From: Alphaproteobacteria bacterium | GTDB taxonomy: Bacteria > Planctomycetota > Phycisphaerae > UBA1845 | Length of the DNA stretch: 64,000 bases | Reading direction: 5' to 3' | Assembly: GCA_028285105.1 (NCBI GenBank) | Contig: JANQQE010000001.1 | Coordinates: 62,001-126,000, forward strand | Shown here: in pieces, positions 17,708 to 26,814 of the stretch | Position numbering within the stretch: the stretch's first letter is position 1 | Layout: each line of letters opens with the position of its first letter | Notes under the pieces: generated by a model | Seen by the model: the letters and a program-made list of their open reading frames with translations, nothing else | Told to the model about the DNA's origin: nothing | The model's database searches: none | Made by a program: the position numbers and the translations under genes

Positions 17708-20557
17708 ATGATCCGTGAAATGACGTCCAATCAAGCTCACGTCCGGTGGAATAAGATTGAAGCCATATTTCACCGAGCGATACGGCGACCGATACGCGAG
17801 CGCAAGCAATGTGTTGAACTGGCTACTGGCGGTGACTTGAGTCTCCGTGACGAAATCCTTGCGCTCATTGCAGCCCACGAGAGTGACCCCTCAATTTTTG
17901 ATGGCCCGGCCTTTCAGGAATTGCAGACTCCGCACGACGAAGATGCTGAATGCAATATTCTTCAAATCGCGCAATATCGAATTGTCGGCGTTCTCGGAAC
18001 GGGGGGGATGGGGATCGTCTTCAAGGTCGAGCAAGTAAGCCCGCCACGCACAGTCGCACTCAAGCTACTGCGATTTCAAGGCCCATTCAGCCAGAAACGC
18101 CTCAATTATTTTCAGCGTGAAATCCGTATCCTTGCGCAACTCACCCATCCAGGTATCGCCAAAGTTTACGACGCTGGCGAAACACCCGAGAAGCAACATT
18201 TCTTTACCATGGAACTTGTGGAAGGGTTACCCCTGGATCAATACTTCCGGGATCACACTCGCCATTCTCGCGAAATTCTCAGGTTGTTCTGCAAGATTTG
18301 TGAAGCCATACAACATGCCCACGATTCCGGTGTCGTCCACAGAGATCTTAAGCCAAGCAATATCATGGTTCGACAAGAGACCATCCAGTGCAATGTGAAC
18401 CCACGCCCAAGCGTTCCAGAAATAAGCGTTCTCGATTTTGGGCTTGCGCGATTCTTGCATGACGATTCACATGTCACTCGGTCAACCATTGCGGGCGGAG
18501 TCATCGGGACTCCAGCGTACATGAGTCCCGAACAGATCGATTCGAAGGCAGGTTCAAAGATCGATGCGCGTTCCGATCAATATTCGCTCGCGGTGATTCT
18601 TTACGAATTGCTAGCCGGACATCATCCTTATGTGACGGCGGGGATGACATCCGTTGAAATTGCGAGACGAATTTGTGGCAGATCCGCCCCTAGGCTTGGT
18701 AGCGTGCGGGCGGATTGTCGTGGCGATGTTGAAGCGGTTATCTCTAAGGCACTTGAACTAGATCCGAAGGACAGATACGAGAGCGTCGCGCTATTTGCTG
18801 AAGATATCCGGCGCATTACTGAACGAAAGCCGATTTCTTTCAGGCGATCATGGCCAATTTACGTCACAAGACGCTGGATCACGCGCAACAGGACGATTGC
18901 GGCATCGATGGGGTTGGTCGCAGTATTGGCCGGAACTACTGCCGCGTTGTGGATAGGACAAGAATCGGCATCGACTGAATTGGCTTCCTGGATTCTTCCC
19001 TTTGATCAGAGAACGCAACGTCTTCGCCTGTTCAATGAATCCGAACCCGATCGCGCACTCGAGGCGAATTCGCAAGACCTCGATTCACTTCCAACGGAGT
19101 ATGCGGTACTCAAAGTACTCGGTACTCGAGCCATTCATTCCGGACGATTCGATGACGCGCAAAAACACTTGCAAAATGCCTTGGTTGTTCTCGGATTTGA
19201 TGTCCTGGATCGCCAAGATGAACGTCATTCATGCATGCGAAACTTGGCATACGTTTATACGCTTACCAATCAAGTTGCCAGGGCATCGGATCTGCAGCTC
19301 GAGATAGCCGATATGCAAGAGGCGCGTTTTGGAAACACCTCTGTCCAAGCCGCAACAGCCAATCGCGACGCCGCAAGATCGCTCATTCCGCTTGGTCGTT
19401 TCAGCGAAGCAGAGGAATTGCTCAAACGGGCAAGAAGCTCACTCACTGAAACTCTCGGGCACGATCATGTTGAAGTTCTTCTCTGCGACATTGATGAGGG
19501 GATCCTCCATGGTGCGAAGGGTGAAGCTGAACAAGCCATCGAAAGACTGACCCGCGCTCTCAAAAAATTGAGTGGCGAGAATACGCTTTCAAGAATACCG
19601 GTACTGCACGCACTTTCTGGTACTTACGCTCTCCAAGGCGACTATGTGCAGGCCCAGACTGTGCTTGATCAAGCTAGGGAGTTATTGGAAATCTTGCCAA
19701 GAAACGACCACACAAAAACGCGCAATGCGTTCCTACAGGCGATGCTTGACACCAAACTTGGGCAACATGACCGTAGTATTGATTTGCTAATGGAAGCACG
19801 AAGTAAACTTGAGAATACATCCACGGAACAGTCAACTCGGCAAACTGACATTCTCTTACGACTTGGTGGAGCTTATTGGGCGAAGGGGGACTACGGTCGC
19901 GCTGAACCATTGATGCGTGAAGTTTTGGAGACGGAGATTTCCCGCGATCCAGGAGGAGAATCAGTCCGCGTGGCCACGGCTCGAAATAACCTGGGGGTTT
20001 TGCTTCGAGACTACGGTAAGTATGCCGAGGCGAAACAATTGCTCTTATTGGCAATTAATGCGCGAGTGAGGTTGCTTGGCGCAGAACATCCTTCGGTTGG
20101 AAGTTCGCTCATCAATTTGTCAGTCACCCAATTTCATGTCGGTGACCTCGATGACGCTTGGGATAGTCTGAAGCGAGCTTCTGATATTCGACATCAAAGC
20201 TTGCCACCTGAGCATCCCGATCATGCGGAGTCCGCTGCGATCGGTGGGATGATCCTAGCCGCGAAGGGTGAATTCGAACAATCTGAGAAGTACTTGGTCG
20301 ATGCGCTAAAGCGCCGACTCGACTGTTTCGGAGAAGCCCACGAAACTGTCGCTTCGGTTCGGCTCGAGCTCTGTCGCTGTCTGCTCCGACAAAAACGCAT
20401 AGCGGAAGCCGGTGTTCAACTGACGATCGCAAGTGATATTCTTGCCAAGTCGGAACTATTGCCGACACACCGGGTTTTCAGCGTCTTAGCAAGTATGATT
20501 CGGAAGTATGAATCTGCACACCCCGCCGCAATTCGGAACGTCAACCGATCGGATTAA
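17708..20557 (+). CDS. Transmembrane Ser/Thr protein kinase with TPR tail (module A)
   Basis: A PknB-like Ser/Thr kinase of about 949 residues. A short N-terminal helical region (~85 residues) precedes the kinase domain. Motifs are complete: Gly loop GTGGMGIVF, Lys in VALK (~119), HRDLKPSN (Asp ~213), DFG (~243), and GTPAYMSPEQ. One membrane span (AASMGLVAVLAGTTAALWIG) lies near residue 400. The C-terminal ~530 residues are tetratricopeptide-like repeats (for example GRAEPLMREVLETE, YGKYAEAKQLLLLAI, HPSVGSSLINLS) and should lie on the other side of the membrane from the kinase, or fold as a docking scaffold. ATG 17708 is preferred over TTG 17702. It is co-transcribed with the sigma gene just upstream. 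Likely substrates are the sigma factor or a regulator of it; that is not shown by sequence. Confidence 0.9.
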   Translation: MIREMTSNQAHVRWNKIEAIFHRAIRRPIRERKQCVELATGGDLSLRDEILALIAAHESDPSIFDGPAFQELQTPHDEDAECNILQIAQYRIVGVLGTGGMGIVFKVEQVSPPRTVALKLLRFQGPFSQKRLNYFQREIRILAQLTHPGIAKVYDAGETPEKQHFFTMELVEGLPLDQYFRDHTRHSREILRLFCKICEAIQHAHDSGVVHRDLKPSNIMVRQETIQCNVNPRPSVPEISVLDFGLARFLHDDSHVTRSTIAGGVIGTPAYMSPEQIDSKAGSKIDARSDQYSLAVILYELLAGHHPYVTAGMTSVEIARRICGRSAPRLGSVRADCRGDVEAVISKALELDPKDRYESVALFAEDIRRITERKPISFRRSWPIYVTRRWITRNRTIAASMGLVAVLAGTTAALWIGQESASTELASWILPFDQRTQRLRLFNESEPDRALEANSQDLDSLPTEYAVLKVLGTRAIHSGRFDDAQKHLQNALVVLGFDVLDRQDERHSCMRNLAYVYTLTNQVARASDLQLEIADMQEARFGNTSVQAATANRDAARSLIPLGRFSEAEELLKRARSSLTETLGHDHVEVLLCDIDEGILHGAKGEAEQAIERLTRALKKLSGENTLSRIPVLHALSGTYALQGDYVQAQTVLDQARELLEILPRNDHTKTRNAFLQAMLDTKLGQHDRSIDLLMEARSKLENTSTEQSTRQTDILLRLGGAYWAKGDYGRAEPLMREVLETEISRDPGGESVRVATARNNLGVLLRDYGKYAEAKQLLLLAINARVRLLGAEHPSVGSSLINLSVTQFHVGDLDDAWDSLKRASDIRHQSLPPEHPDHAESAAIGGMILAAKGEFEQSEKYLVDALKRRLDCFGEAHETVASVRLELCRCLLRQKRIAEAGVQLTIASDILAKSELLPTHRVFSVLASMIRKYESAHPAAIRNVNRSD

Positions 20558-21649
20558 TCCCTCAATCGCGACGCAGGCATCGACAATCTTTCCTTCACTC
20601 ATCGCACGTTTGGGATGCTGCAGCTGACGTGGCGGGTTTCAATGGATGCGTAACTCCACGCGACGCCAAAGCTGAAATCAGACACACGCCAACAAAATGG
20701 GGAACATACCCCTGAACAATGTCCTGCGAATACAGTTACTCTAAAATAATAAAGGTCTCCTCTCGGGCCGAAGAATAAACCAGAAAAGATCGATGGGCAG
20801 AGTAGCATAGATTTCGTTTTCTTGGCAGTCGGCGGGGATTGGGTCTCGTTTAATGAAGCCAGTAAGATGAAGAGGATCATCTCGTAAATGTTCTGCATTC
20901 ATCGAATGAAGCGCGATGGTCGTACGTACATCGCATATCATCCAGCGAAGCACAGCAAAACTAATTGGCTATTTTCAGCCATCTCGAAGTAAGATCGGCT
21001 TACCGCAGCCAATCGCTGATTAGATTGACCTGCGTTCTTCGCATCATTGCTTCCTGTGTAAACAACTGCGAGGAAAAAGCTTGCGGCCCACGTCGCAGTA
21101 GTATTGATGCATCTAGGAACAACGGCACGACAGATGCCATGGGAGAGTACGGGACGGACTCGTTGTCGGACCACGACTGGAAGTCGTTGCAGCTCCAGGG
21201 TTCGGAGTGGCGGGGTCATGAGTCAGCAAACTCTTCGCAGAAATAACTTGCTGCGACACAGGATTCTACTTAGTCTGCGGAGGGTACAGCATTCACCAAG
21301 AGCATGCTTGAAGGTAAATCGCCGACATGTGCGTCGCTGACACACCATTCGATCAAACGTGGCAACAACGCAGCTTCCTCAGTTCGCCGGTCCCAATTTG
21401 TATCGTCTCAGATGCAAGAGACGACCCATAGCTGGCGGCGATTATGCGCTCTGGCACAATGCATGATTCGAGCCGTTGGATTTGGTATTGCTTGGAGCTA
21501 ACGTTGGCTCCATGCTTTTGCTCAAGGAATCATAGTATGGTGCGTTTAGAAAAATCTGCACTCTTGACTGGTTCACCAGTGCTGCCGCAAAGGAAGGTTT
21601 AGTTTAGAATTCAGTCTCCAAGCCACTTCACCAATGGAAAGGTGCAACA
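20558..21649. other. Long region without a supported gene
   Basis: This 1.09-kb stretch has several overlapping short open frames on both strands, none with a domain, signal peptide or good ribosome binding site. A minus-strand frame at 20741-20953 (phrases FIKRDPIPADCQENE and LPIDLFWF) reads the most protein-like and could be a relic, but I cannot support it. A short inverted repeat, ACTGGT-TC-ACCAGT at 21567-21580, lies ~70 nt before the next gene and might be an operator. Confidence 0.5.
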
Positions 21650-23506
21650 ATGAAACTGATTCGGATTGACCGTTTTCGCCTGTTCTTGCTCGCCATTCTC
21701 GCTGGCGGTCTTTGGTTGCACCCAACAATGGAACAGCGTGCTGTTGCTCAGACCGTGCCCGAAGATGTGACCGGCGCTCAGCAAATCGTACGGCCACAGC
21801 GTGTACTCACAGAGTGGCGTCATGTTGATCACCTATCATTCGGTTTCTTCTCTTGGTTGGACAGTGTTCGCTCAGTGGAACAGCCATTTGCTCAAGAGTT
21901 CCAGAACGCGGAGAGTAAGACGACGCCTGATTCATTTGTAACAGCCGACTCACTTGATAAGAAGCAGTTGTCAGGGCCGATTTTCTATTCGACCAAGCTG
22001 GAGTATTTTCTTATCTACAGTATTGACAATCCTGGCGCTGCTTTGCTCTCGCTGCGTAACTTGACAGCTTTGAGCGATGCAAAATTCAACGAAGAGATGC
22101 GAGGCATCAGCGACCCAGTCATCAAACGGAGCCTCTTGGAGGCGCAGGCGCTCTTGAACGCTAACAAACCGCTTCCGGGAGGATGGGTTGTTGCAAAAAA
22201 CAGCACGTTCCAGATGGACAGCGTGCTTGGAGCCAACCCTGACCAGTTGTTTGGCGATCTCAACGATGATGGAGTTTTGAGCATCTGGGATCTGCTGAAT
22301 CTGTCGTCCAGGTTGGAGGAAATAGGCCCAGCTGACGCACAAGCGTCAGCTGTAGTTGAGGGTGGTATCGGGAAGATTGTTCTCGATTTGTTGTGTCGGT
22401 TTCTTTGTTGGTTGAGAGAGATTTTCTTTGCACAGGTATTGGCAGCTGCAGATTTGAATGAAGGCTTGGCAGCGACTCCTGTAAGCAATGTAGCCGGCAT
22501 GACCGAAGGTGCTTCAGAGGCTATCATGGCGATATGGGATTGCGGTGGTGGCGACGACGACGACGACGACAACGACGACGATGACAACGACGACGATGAC
22601 AACGACGACGATGACAACGACGACGATGACAATGACGATAACGATGACAACGATGACAACGATGACAACGATGACGACGATGATAACGACGACGATGACG
22701 ACGATTTCACTTACTGTTGCATTGGATGTTCCTGTATACAGACGACACTTTCGGGCTGTTACGGAGCCGGGGGCTTCCCTGTTGCTTCATGCACGCCCAA
22801 CCCATGCCTAACCTATACAACCGTCCAGATGCGATACAGGACATTCATTCATCCCCAAGCTATTTCGACTGGCACGAACCCCTTCGTCATCGACTTCTTT
22901 GAGGGCGATGGTCGCGGGTGGAGCTTTGGCTTTGGAACTCACCGATCGCAGCAAACGATTTCGGTTACGGTCGATCCAGCAAACGCGAACGGCATCGTCG
23001 CAGGTCCGGCACAGGGATATGGAGCGACAGTCGGGTACGACGATAGCCCCACCGGTAGCGACGTGACTCCTTGTGCGAATTGCGCACCGCCCTATGGAGA
23101 TTATTGCCTCGCCCCAGGCAGAACGTCGGTTTGTACAGCAACGGCAACCGGTGGCCTAACACTCACTACAACGCGAATCAGCAATTCGGAAGTTAGAATA
23201 AATCTCGACCTTGTGGGATCAAATCCGTGCGCGAGTGGCCCCGCGATTGATGCACATGCGAAGATTCATATCAGACAGCTATGTGTTGGCGGTGTGATGC
23301 AATCTCCGGAGTTTCGAGTGACAGGTGTCCATGACGGGTTTCCATGGCACGAGATGTACCTGAATGGTACGAACGTATTCAGACACGATGTGTGTCTGAC
23401 AGCAGAAACGCCGAACTCACTATTCGGAGGCGGGGAGCACAGCTATGCGACGAAACCAAGTCAGAATGCAGGTATACCGCTGGGTACCTGGCAGAATGTT
23501 CCGTAG
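21650..23506 (+). CDS. Secreted protein with 51-residue Asp/Asn tract, function unknown
   Basis: The start ATG follows GGAAAGGTGCAACA. The 618-residue product has a signal peptide (RFRLFLLAILAGGLWL...RAVAQ, cleavage near 34). Residues ~35-200 are of unknown fold; FGDLNDDGVLSIWDLLNL at ~202-219 is a single dockerin/EF-hand-like loop. Residues 302-352 consist solely of Asp and Asn. Directly after it come Cys-rich FTYCCIGCSC and CYGAGGFPVASCTPNPC, then a beta-rich ~240-residue C-terminal domain with paired cysteines (TPCANCAPPYGDYC). No catalytic motif is recognised. The acidic tract should bind calcium or act as a flexible charged spacer. The next gene begins 38 nt downstream and encodes another exported protein, so the two probably form an operon. 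Confidence 0.75.
   Translation: MKLIRIDRFRLFLLAILAGGLWLHPTMEQRAVAQTVPEDVTGAQQIVRPQRVLTEWRHVDHLSFGFFSWLDSVRSVEQPFAQEFQNAESKTTPDSFVTADSLDKKQLSGPIFYSTKLEYFLIYSIDNPGAALLSLRNLTALSDAKFNEEMRGISDPVIKRSLLEAQALLNANKPLPGGWVVAKNSTFQMDSVLGANPDQLFGDLNDDGVLSIWDLLNLSSRLEEIGPADAQASAVVEGGIGKIVLDLLCRFLCWLREIFFAQVLAAADLNEGLAATPVSNVAGMTEGASEAIMAIWDCGGGDDDDDDNDDDDNDDDDNDDDDNDDDDNDDNDDNDDNDDNDDDDDNDDDDDDFTYCCIGCSCIQTTLSGCYGAGGFPVASCTPNPCLTYTTVQMRYRTFIHPQAISTGTNPFVIDFFEGDGRGWSFGFGTHRSQQTISVTVDPANANGIVAGPAQGYGATVGYDDSPTGSDVTPCANCAPPYGDYCLAPGRTSVCTATATGGLTLTTTRISNSEVRINLDLVGSNPCASGPAIDAHAKIHIRQLCVGGVMQSPEFRVTGVHDGFPWHEMYLNGTNVFRHDVCLTAETPNSLFGGGEHSYATKPSQNAGIPLGTWQNVP
22553..22705 (+). repeat. In-frame trinucleotide repeat coding 51 Asp/Asn residues
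   Basis: 51 consecutive GAC, GAT and AAC codons. The left part is a 15-nt unit (AAC GAC GAC GAT GAC) repeated four times; the right part has 9-nt units (GAT/GAC-AAC-GAT type). The result is 41 Asp and 10 Asn with Asn at regular spacing. The low complexity makes it prone to length change by slippage; all changes of whole units stay in frame. Confidence 0.9.
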
Positions 23507-23544
23507 ATCGCTGGAAGCAGTTGGCTTTGAAAGGAAGGTATGAT

Positions 23545-24576
23545 ATGCGAATAAAATTCAGAATTACCGCAATCTGCTTGATCAGTTTTCTCGGATTGAT
23601 TCACTCATACGTTGCGGCCCAAGATGTGAGCGCACCGACTGAAGTTGACACAGCATTGGAAGACTTGGTTTCCGGATCCGCTACTCGAAGCGACACAATC
23701 GCGAGACTGAGCGATCTCCCTCGAGAGACTGTCGTTTCCGGTCTGGTGGAAGCGTTGGAGACAAACAGAGAATTAACTCAAAATGACCGCTTGAAGACGT
23801 TTGTCTACAATGTGCTTCGTCAGCACAAGGCCGGAAGCACGGATGACGGCTATCAGCAGTTGCTCGCAGGTTTGGATGATCCCGTTGTCAGAACTCTATG
23901 TGTAATCGCATTGGTTGAGGCACCACCTGAAAGACGTGGGAAGACTGTGCTGAAACTTCTGGAATTTCTGGACAATACAGACTTCGAACTCGGTACTCAT
24001 GTGGTTCGCACACTTGGACGTTTCGGCGATGCGTCATTGGCAGCCCTGCCCGCCATTGAGTCGATATTTGCGAATGAGGACGTCAACCAACGATACCGAT
24101 TGGCCTCCGCAAAATCTATGCTGCAAATTGGCGGTGCAGGGAGAGCGTTGGCGCTGTTTGAAAGTAGCAACGCAAGCGGTCGCCAAGCAGCATTGTATGC
24201 GTTGGTTAGGTTTGTTGGTGAAACGGAACATCGTTACGGCATTGTTTCAGCAAGAGATCGTAAAGAATTTGAGCAGGAGTTGGTGGACTTCGTTCTCGCA
24301 TCCTTGGCTTCGCCGGAGCGGAATGTTCGCGCAACCGCGTTGGAAGTACTCCCCGAATTGCTGAGTACGGTCTTGATCGTCGGTGAGTCGAAAGAAACGT
24401 ATGCGCTGAACCCAGAAATCAGCAGGGCACTTGCCGACATGTCAGCAAACGATCCAGACGAAGGCTTACGCAGCCAAGCGGCCGACATGCTCGACAATTT
24501 CCAAACGCAACTTTCGGATGACTCTGCCATTGACCGATGGGAGCGAATCCAATCGCGGCTAAACGTTGGCGAGTAG
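23545..24576 (+). CDS. Exported HEAT-repeat-like protein
   Basis: I start at ATG 23545, behind AAGGAAGGTATGAT, which opens a signal peptide (MRIKFRITAICLISFLGLIHSYVAAQ); the longer upstream frame overlaps the previous gene and is not needed. The 343-residue product is almost wholly alpha-helical with HEAT-like repeats: DDPVVRTLCVIALVEAP, FELGTHVVRTLGRFGDASLAALPAIESIF, YRLASAKSMLQIGGAGRALALF, SPERNVRATALEVLPELL. Such solenoids are protein-binding scaffolds. It lies 38 nt after the Asp/Asn-tract protein and is probably co-transcribed with it. Function is unknown; a periplasmic partner role is the simplest guess. Confidence 0.75.
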   Translation: MRIKFRITAICLISFLGLIHSYVAAQDVSAPTEVDTALEDLVSGSATRSDTIARLSDLPRETVVSGLVEALETNRELTQNDRLKTFVYNVLRQHKAGSTDDGYQQLLAGLDDPVVRTLCVIALVEAPPERRGKTVLKLLEFLDNTDFELGTHVVRTLGRFGDASLAALPAIESIFANEDVNQRYRLASAKSMLQIGGAGRALALFESSNASGRQAALYALVRFVGETEHRYGIVSARDRKEFEQELVDFVLASLASPERNVRATALEVLPELLSTVLIVGESKETYALNPEISRALADMSANDPDEGLRSQAADMLDNFQTQLSDDSAIDRWERIQSRLNVGE

Positions 24577-24771
24577 AATCCGGCATCAAATAAAGGGGGG
24601 TATTTGAGTTTCCCGCCATTCCTCTGCTGCGACATATGGGCGGCTGCCGCTTGGGTTAGTGAGTGTCGGGCTCGATCATTCGGTGTGCTGCGCATGAGAT
24701 CCACTTGAGTACAGGTCAAAAGTAGTCATCGGTCCTGCGAATCATGCAGATGTCAGTTGACCGGAACCAAA

Positions 24772-25093
24772 ATGCCTGCCGAATCTATGCAGGCATAAAT
24801 TCAACTAAAAGTGCGGTTGAGCCCTCGGAAATTTTTGGGACGAAGCCGACATTCATTGGTCGGCTTGAAGTCCGTGCCATGCTTGGAATGGTTGTAACCT
24901 CGGAGAAATCGCCACTGATCACGCATCGCTCCGACAGCCTGGATGTATCGCTTTCGAATAGACAGAAAGCGAAAGCGTGAGGTTAAAGAACCACGATCAG
25001 TCGCCTTAGATCTTTCAGGTAAGAGAATTCATAAATAGTGACTTGATCCTAACCGTGATCCGGCTTTAATGGCAGCCGGGTTGCGGTCTTTTT
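24772..25093 (+). ncRNA. Candidate structured RNA or leader with serial hairpins
   Basis: The gap between the HEAT gene and the membrane-protein gene holds three perfect 8-bp hairpins: 24772-24779/24789-24796, 24843-24850/24859-24866 and 24948-24955/24965-24972. There is also a small GGTT-AAAG-AACC hairpin at 24981-24992. A 7-bp long-range pairing, ACTGATC (24914-24920) with GATCAGT (24995-25001), would close a multiloop around the last two. The stretch ends in a strong intrinsic terminator. This pattern fits an independent small RNA or a transcription-attenuating leader of the gene that follows. It matches none of the RNA families I can recognise (tmRNA, RNase P RNA, SRP RNA). A 78-codon frame overlaps part of it but shows no protein features. 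Confidence 0.4.
25052..25093 (+). terminator. Intrinsic terminator just upstream of a coding region
   Basis: A 14-bp stem (25052-25065 with 25074-25087, three G-U pairs, core CCGGCT/AGCCGG) has an 8-nt loop and is followed by CTTTTTG. It ends only about 20 nt before the ATG of the membrane-protein gene. A position so close to a start codon suggests either the end of a separate small RNA or an attenuator. Confidence 0.75.
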
Positions 25094-25114
25094 GATTTGC
25101 GAATTGTTCCAACC

Positions 25115-26791
25115 ATGAATTTTCAGGCTTCCTTACGCTCGTGCATTACTCATGTTCTTGGTGCCTTACTTGCTGGCTTGCTGCTTCTGACCGTCGAATT
25201 GCAAGGGAGTCTCCGAGTCGATCAGGATCTGATCAAGGCTCAGATTCTCTTGGTCACACTTGGGGCAATGTTAGCCAGTTCATATTCGGGAAATGAACGA
25301 CGACGAACGCAATTCTTGTGCGTTTGGGCGCTGATCGGGCTTACTGTATCGGCATTTTGGCTGGAGAATCGTCGCGACCTGAATCGTTTCTATGGTCAGC
25401 ACAAAATCACCCGTATCTGGAATGTATTCCACTACTACTTGGGAGCAAAGTATTTTGACGAGCTAGGTTACGAGGATCTTTATAATTGTATTTACTTCGC
25501 CGAAGCCGAGTTGGGAAGTCGATTTCATAATCATGTCACCGTACGAGATCTAACGACCCTTGGGATGATTAGTCGTGGAGAGGCAGTCGTTCGAGGGCGA
25601 AGGTGCGTAGAAGAGCGGTTTACGGAAGAACGTTGGAAAGACTTTCACCGGGATTGGCGTGTCCTTAGAAAACACGCATCGACGAACAAATGGTCGCGAA
25701 TGTTGCAGGACCGCGGATACAATCCAACACCCTTCTGGACGGTCATTGGGACTCAACTCGCCAATGCTGTTGATCTTTCGGACTTCCCACAAATTCTTTG
25801 GATGGGAAGCCTCGATTGGATTCTGATTGCTCTCACCTTTGTCGTACTTGCCTGGGCATTTGGAATTACCATGGCGCTGGCCTGCTCGATCCTGTTCACG
25901 ATTCACTTCGTCAATGATGATCGCCTCATTGGTGGAATTCTCCAATACGATTGGTGGTGCGCCATCATGGCGTCGATGGCATTCTTTCATCGCCGTAAGA
26001 TGATGCTGTCCGGTGGATTGATGGCCTATGCAACCTGCGCTCGCGTATTTCCGGGATTCTTGTTCCTCGGGCCACTACTGCTCTATGTTGTTCAATTCTA
26101 TCATTCTCGCTTCTACTTTACTCATTGTAGACCCGGGGCATTCTCAGGGCAGTTTCTACGGCGATTCATCTTGAGTTTCGTGGTTTCTTGCGCGGTCTTA
26201 TTCATGGTAGGGTGCGGGACCGCGCGAGGTGTTGGTGCGTGGAACGATTTTCGCGCCAAGATATCAACGCACTCAGGGAATCAAATATACAGTGCACGAA
26301 GAATTGGGCTCAAAATGGCATTCGCCCATAACTATAGCGTGTATGAGCGTCCGCATGGCGAAGAGAAAGTTGATGTATTCAAGGCACAACGGCTTCAATT
26401 CTTTCTTGTCGCCTTGTCGATTTCAACTGTTGCGGCGCTTGCCTGCACCCGTACCCAAGGCGTACACATATTCATCCCTGCGCTATCGTTTATTTTTGCC
26501 CCATTGATCTTGTCTCGTTACTATTGGAGCATTTTGGTCATCATGGTCCTGGCCATCCGCCGGGACGCCAAGCCGATACTACGGATTGCCGTAGCATTGG
26601 CATTGGCGATCGTGTTTATTGGACATTACCTTTATGAAGCATTTGCAGAATCTCCCTATCATTCGTTCCTCTGCGTAAATCTGGCGTTGTGCGTTCTCCT
26701 TCCGATGCTAAGTGTGATATGCATTCGAAGCAATGATTCGATTACCTCGCAAGAATCGCCGACGACAAGTTTGAATCTGAGCGGTGTTTGA
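25115..26791 (+). CDS. Polytopic membrane protein, GT-C-like glycosyltransferase candidate
   Basis: A ~558-residue integral membrane protein with about ten hydrophobic spans (LGALLAGLLLLTVEL, VWALIGLTVSAFWL, WILIALTFVVLAWAFGITMALACSILFTIHFV, FILSFVVSCAVLFMVGC, IFIPALSFIFAPLIL and others). A large hydrophilic loop (~residues 80-205) rich in aromatic and charged residues follows the second span; it includes YFDELGYEDLYNCIYFAEAE, the type of loop seen in GT-C fold glycosyltransferases (DUF2029/GT87-like). That assignment is tentative, because the diagnostic acidic motif is not certain. ATG 25115 is taken; TTG 25097 is possible and neither has a clear ribosome binding site. The attenuator-like hairpin just upstream may control it. 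It is convergent with the toroid genes. Confidence 0.6.
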   Translation: MNFQASLRSCITHVLGALLAGLLLLTVELQGSLRVDQDLIKAQILLVTLGAMLASSYSGNERRRTQFLCVWALIGLTVSAFWLENRRDLNRFYGQHKITRIWNVFHYYLGAKYFDELGYEDLYNCIYFAEAELGSRFHNHVTVRDLTTLGMISRGEAVVRGRRCVEERFTEERWKDFHRDWRVLRKHASTNKWSRMLQDRGYNPTPFWTVIGTQLANAVDLSDFPQILWMGSLDWILIALTFVVLAWAFGITMALACSILFTIHFVNDDRLIGGILQYDWWCAIMASMAFFHRRKMMLSGGLMAYATCARVFPGFLFLGPLLLYVVQFYHSRFYFTHCRPGAFSGQFLRRFILSFVVSCAVLFMVGCGTARGVGAWNDFRAKISTHSGNQIYSARRIGLKMAFAHNYSVYERPHGEEKVDVFKAQRLQFFLVALSISTVAALACTRTQGVHIFIPALSFIFAPLILSRYYWSILVIMVLAIRRDAKPILRIAVALALAIVFIGHYLYEAFAESPYHSFLCVNLALCVLLPMLSVICIRSNDSITSQESPTTSLNLSGV

Positions 26792-26814
26792 GTGTCCGAG
26801 CGGTGAAGCTTGCA

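Noticed and set aside
21567..21580. Inverted repeat ACTGGT-TC-ACCAGT as an operator
   Set aside because: It is a single short copy with no second site or known regulator nearby; mentioned only as a possibility in the intergenic entry.
22015..22710. Minus-strand frame with a long Ser/Leu run
   Set aside because: It is the reverse complement of the Asp/Asn codon tract in the plus-strand secreted protein gene.
24744..24980. 78-codon plus-strand frame in the hairpin-rich region
   Set aside because: No signal, domain or ribosome binding site, and it lies across two perfect hairpins; an RNA explanation fits better.
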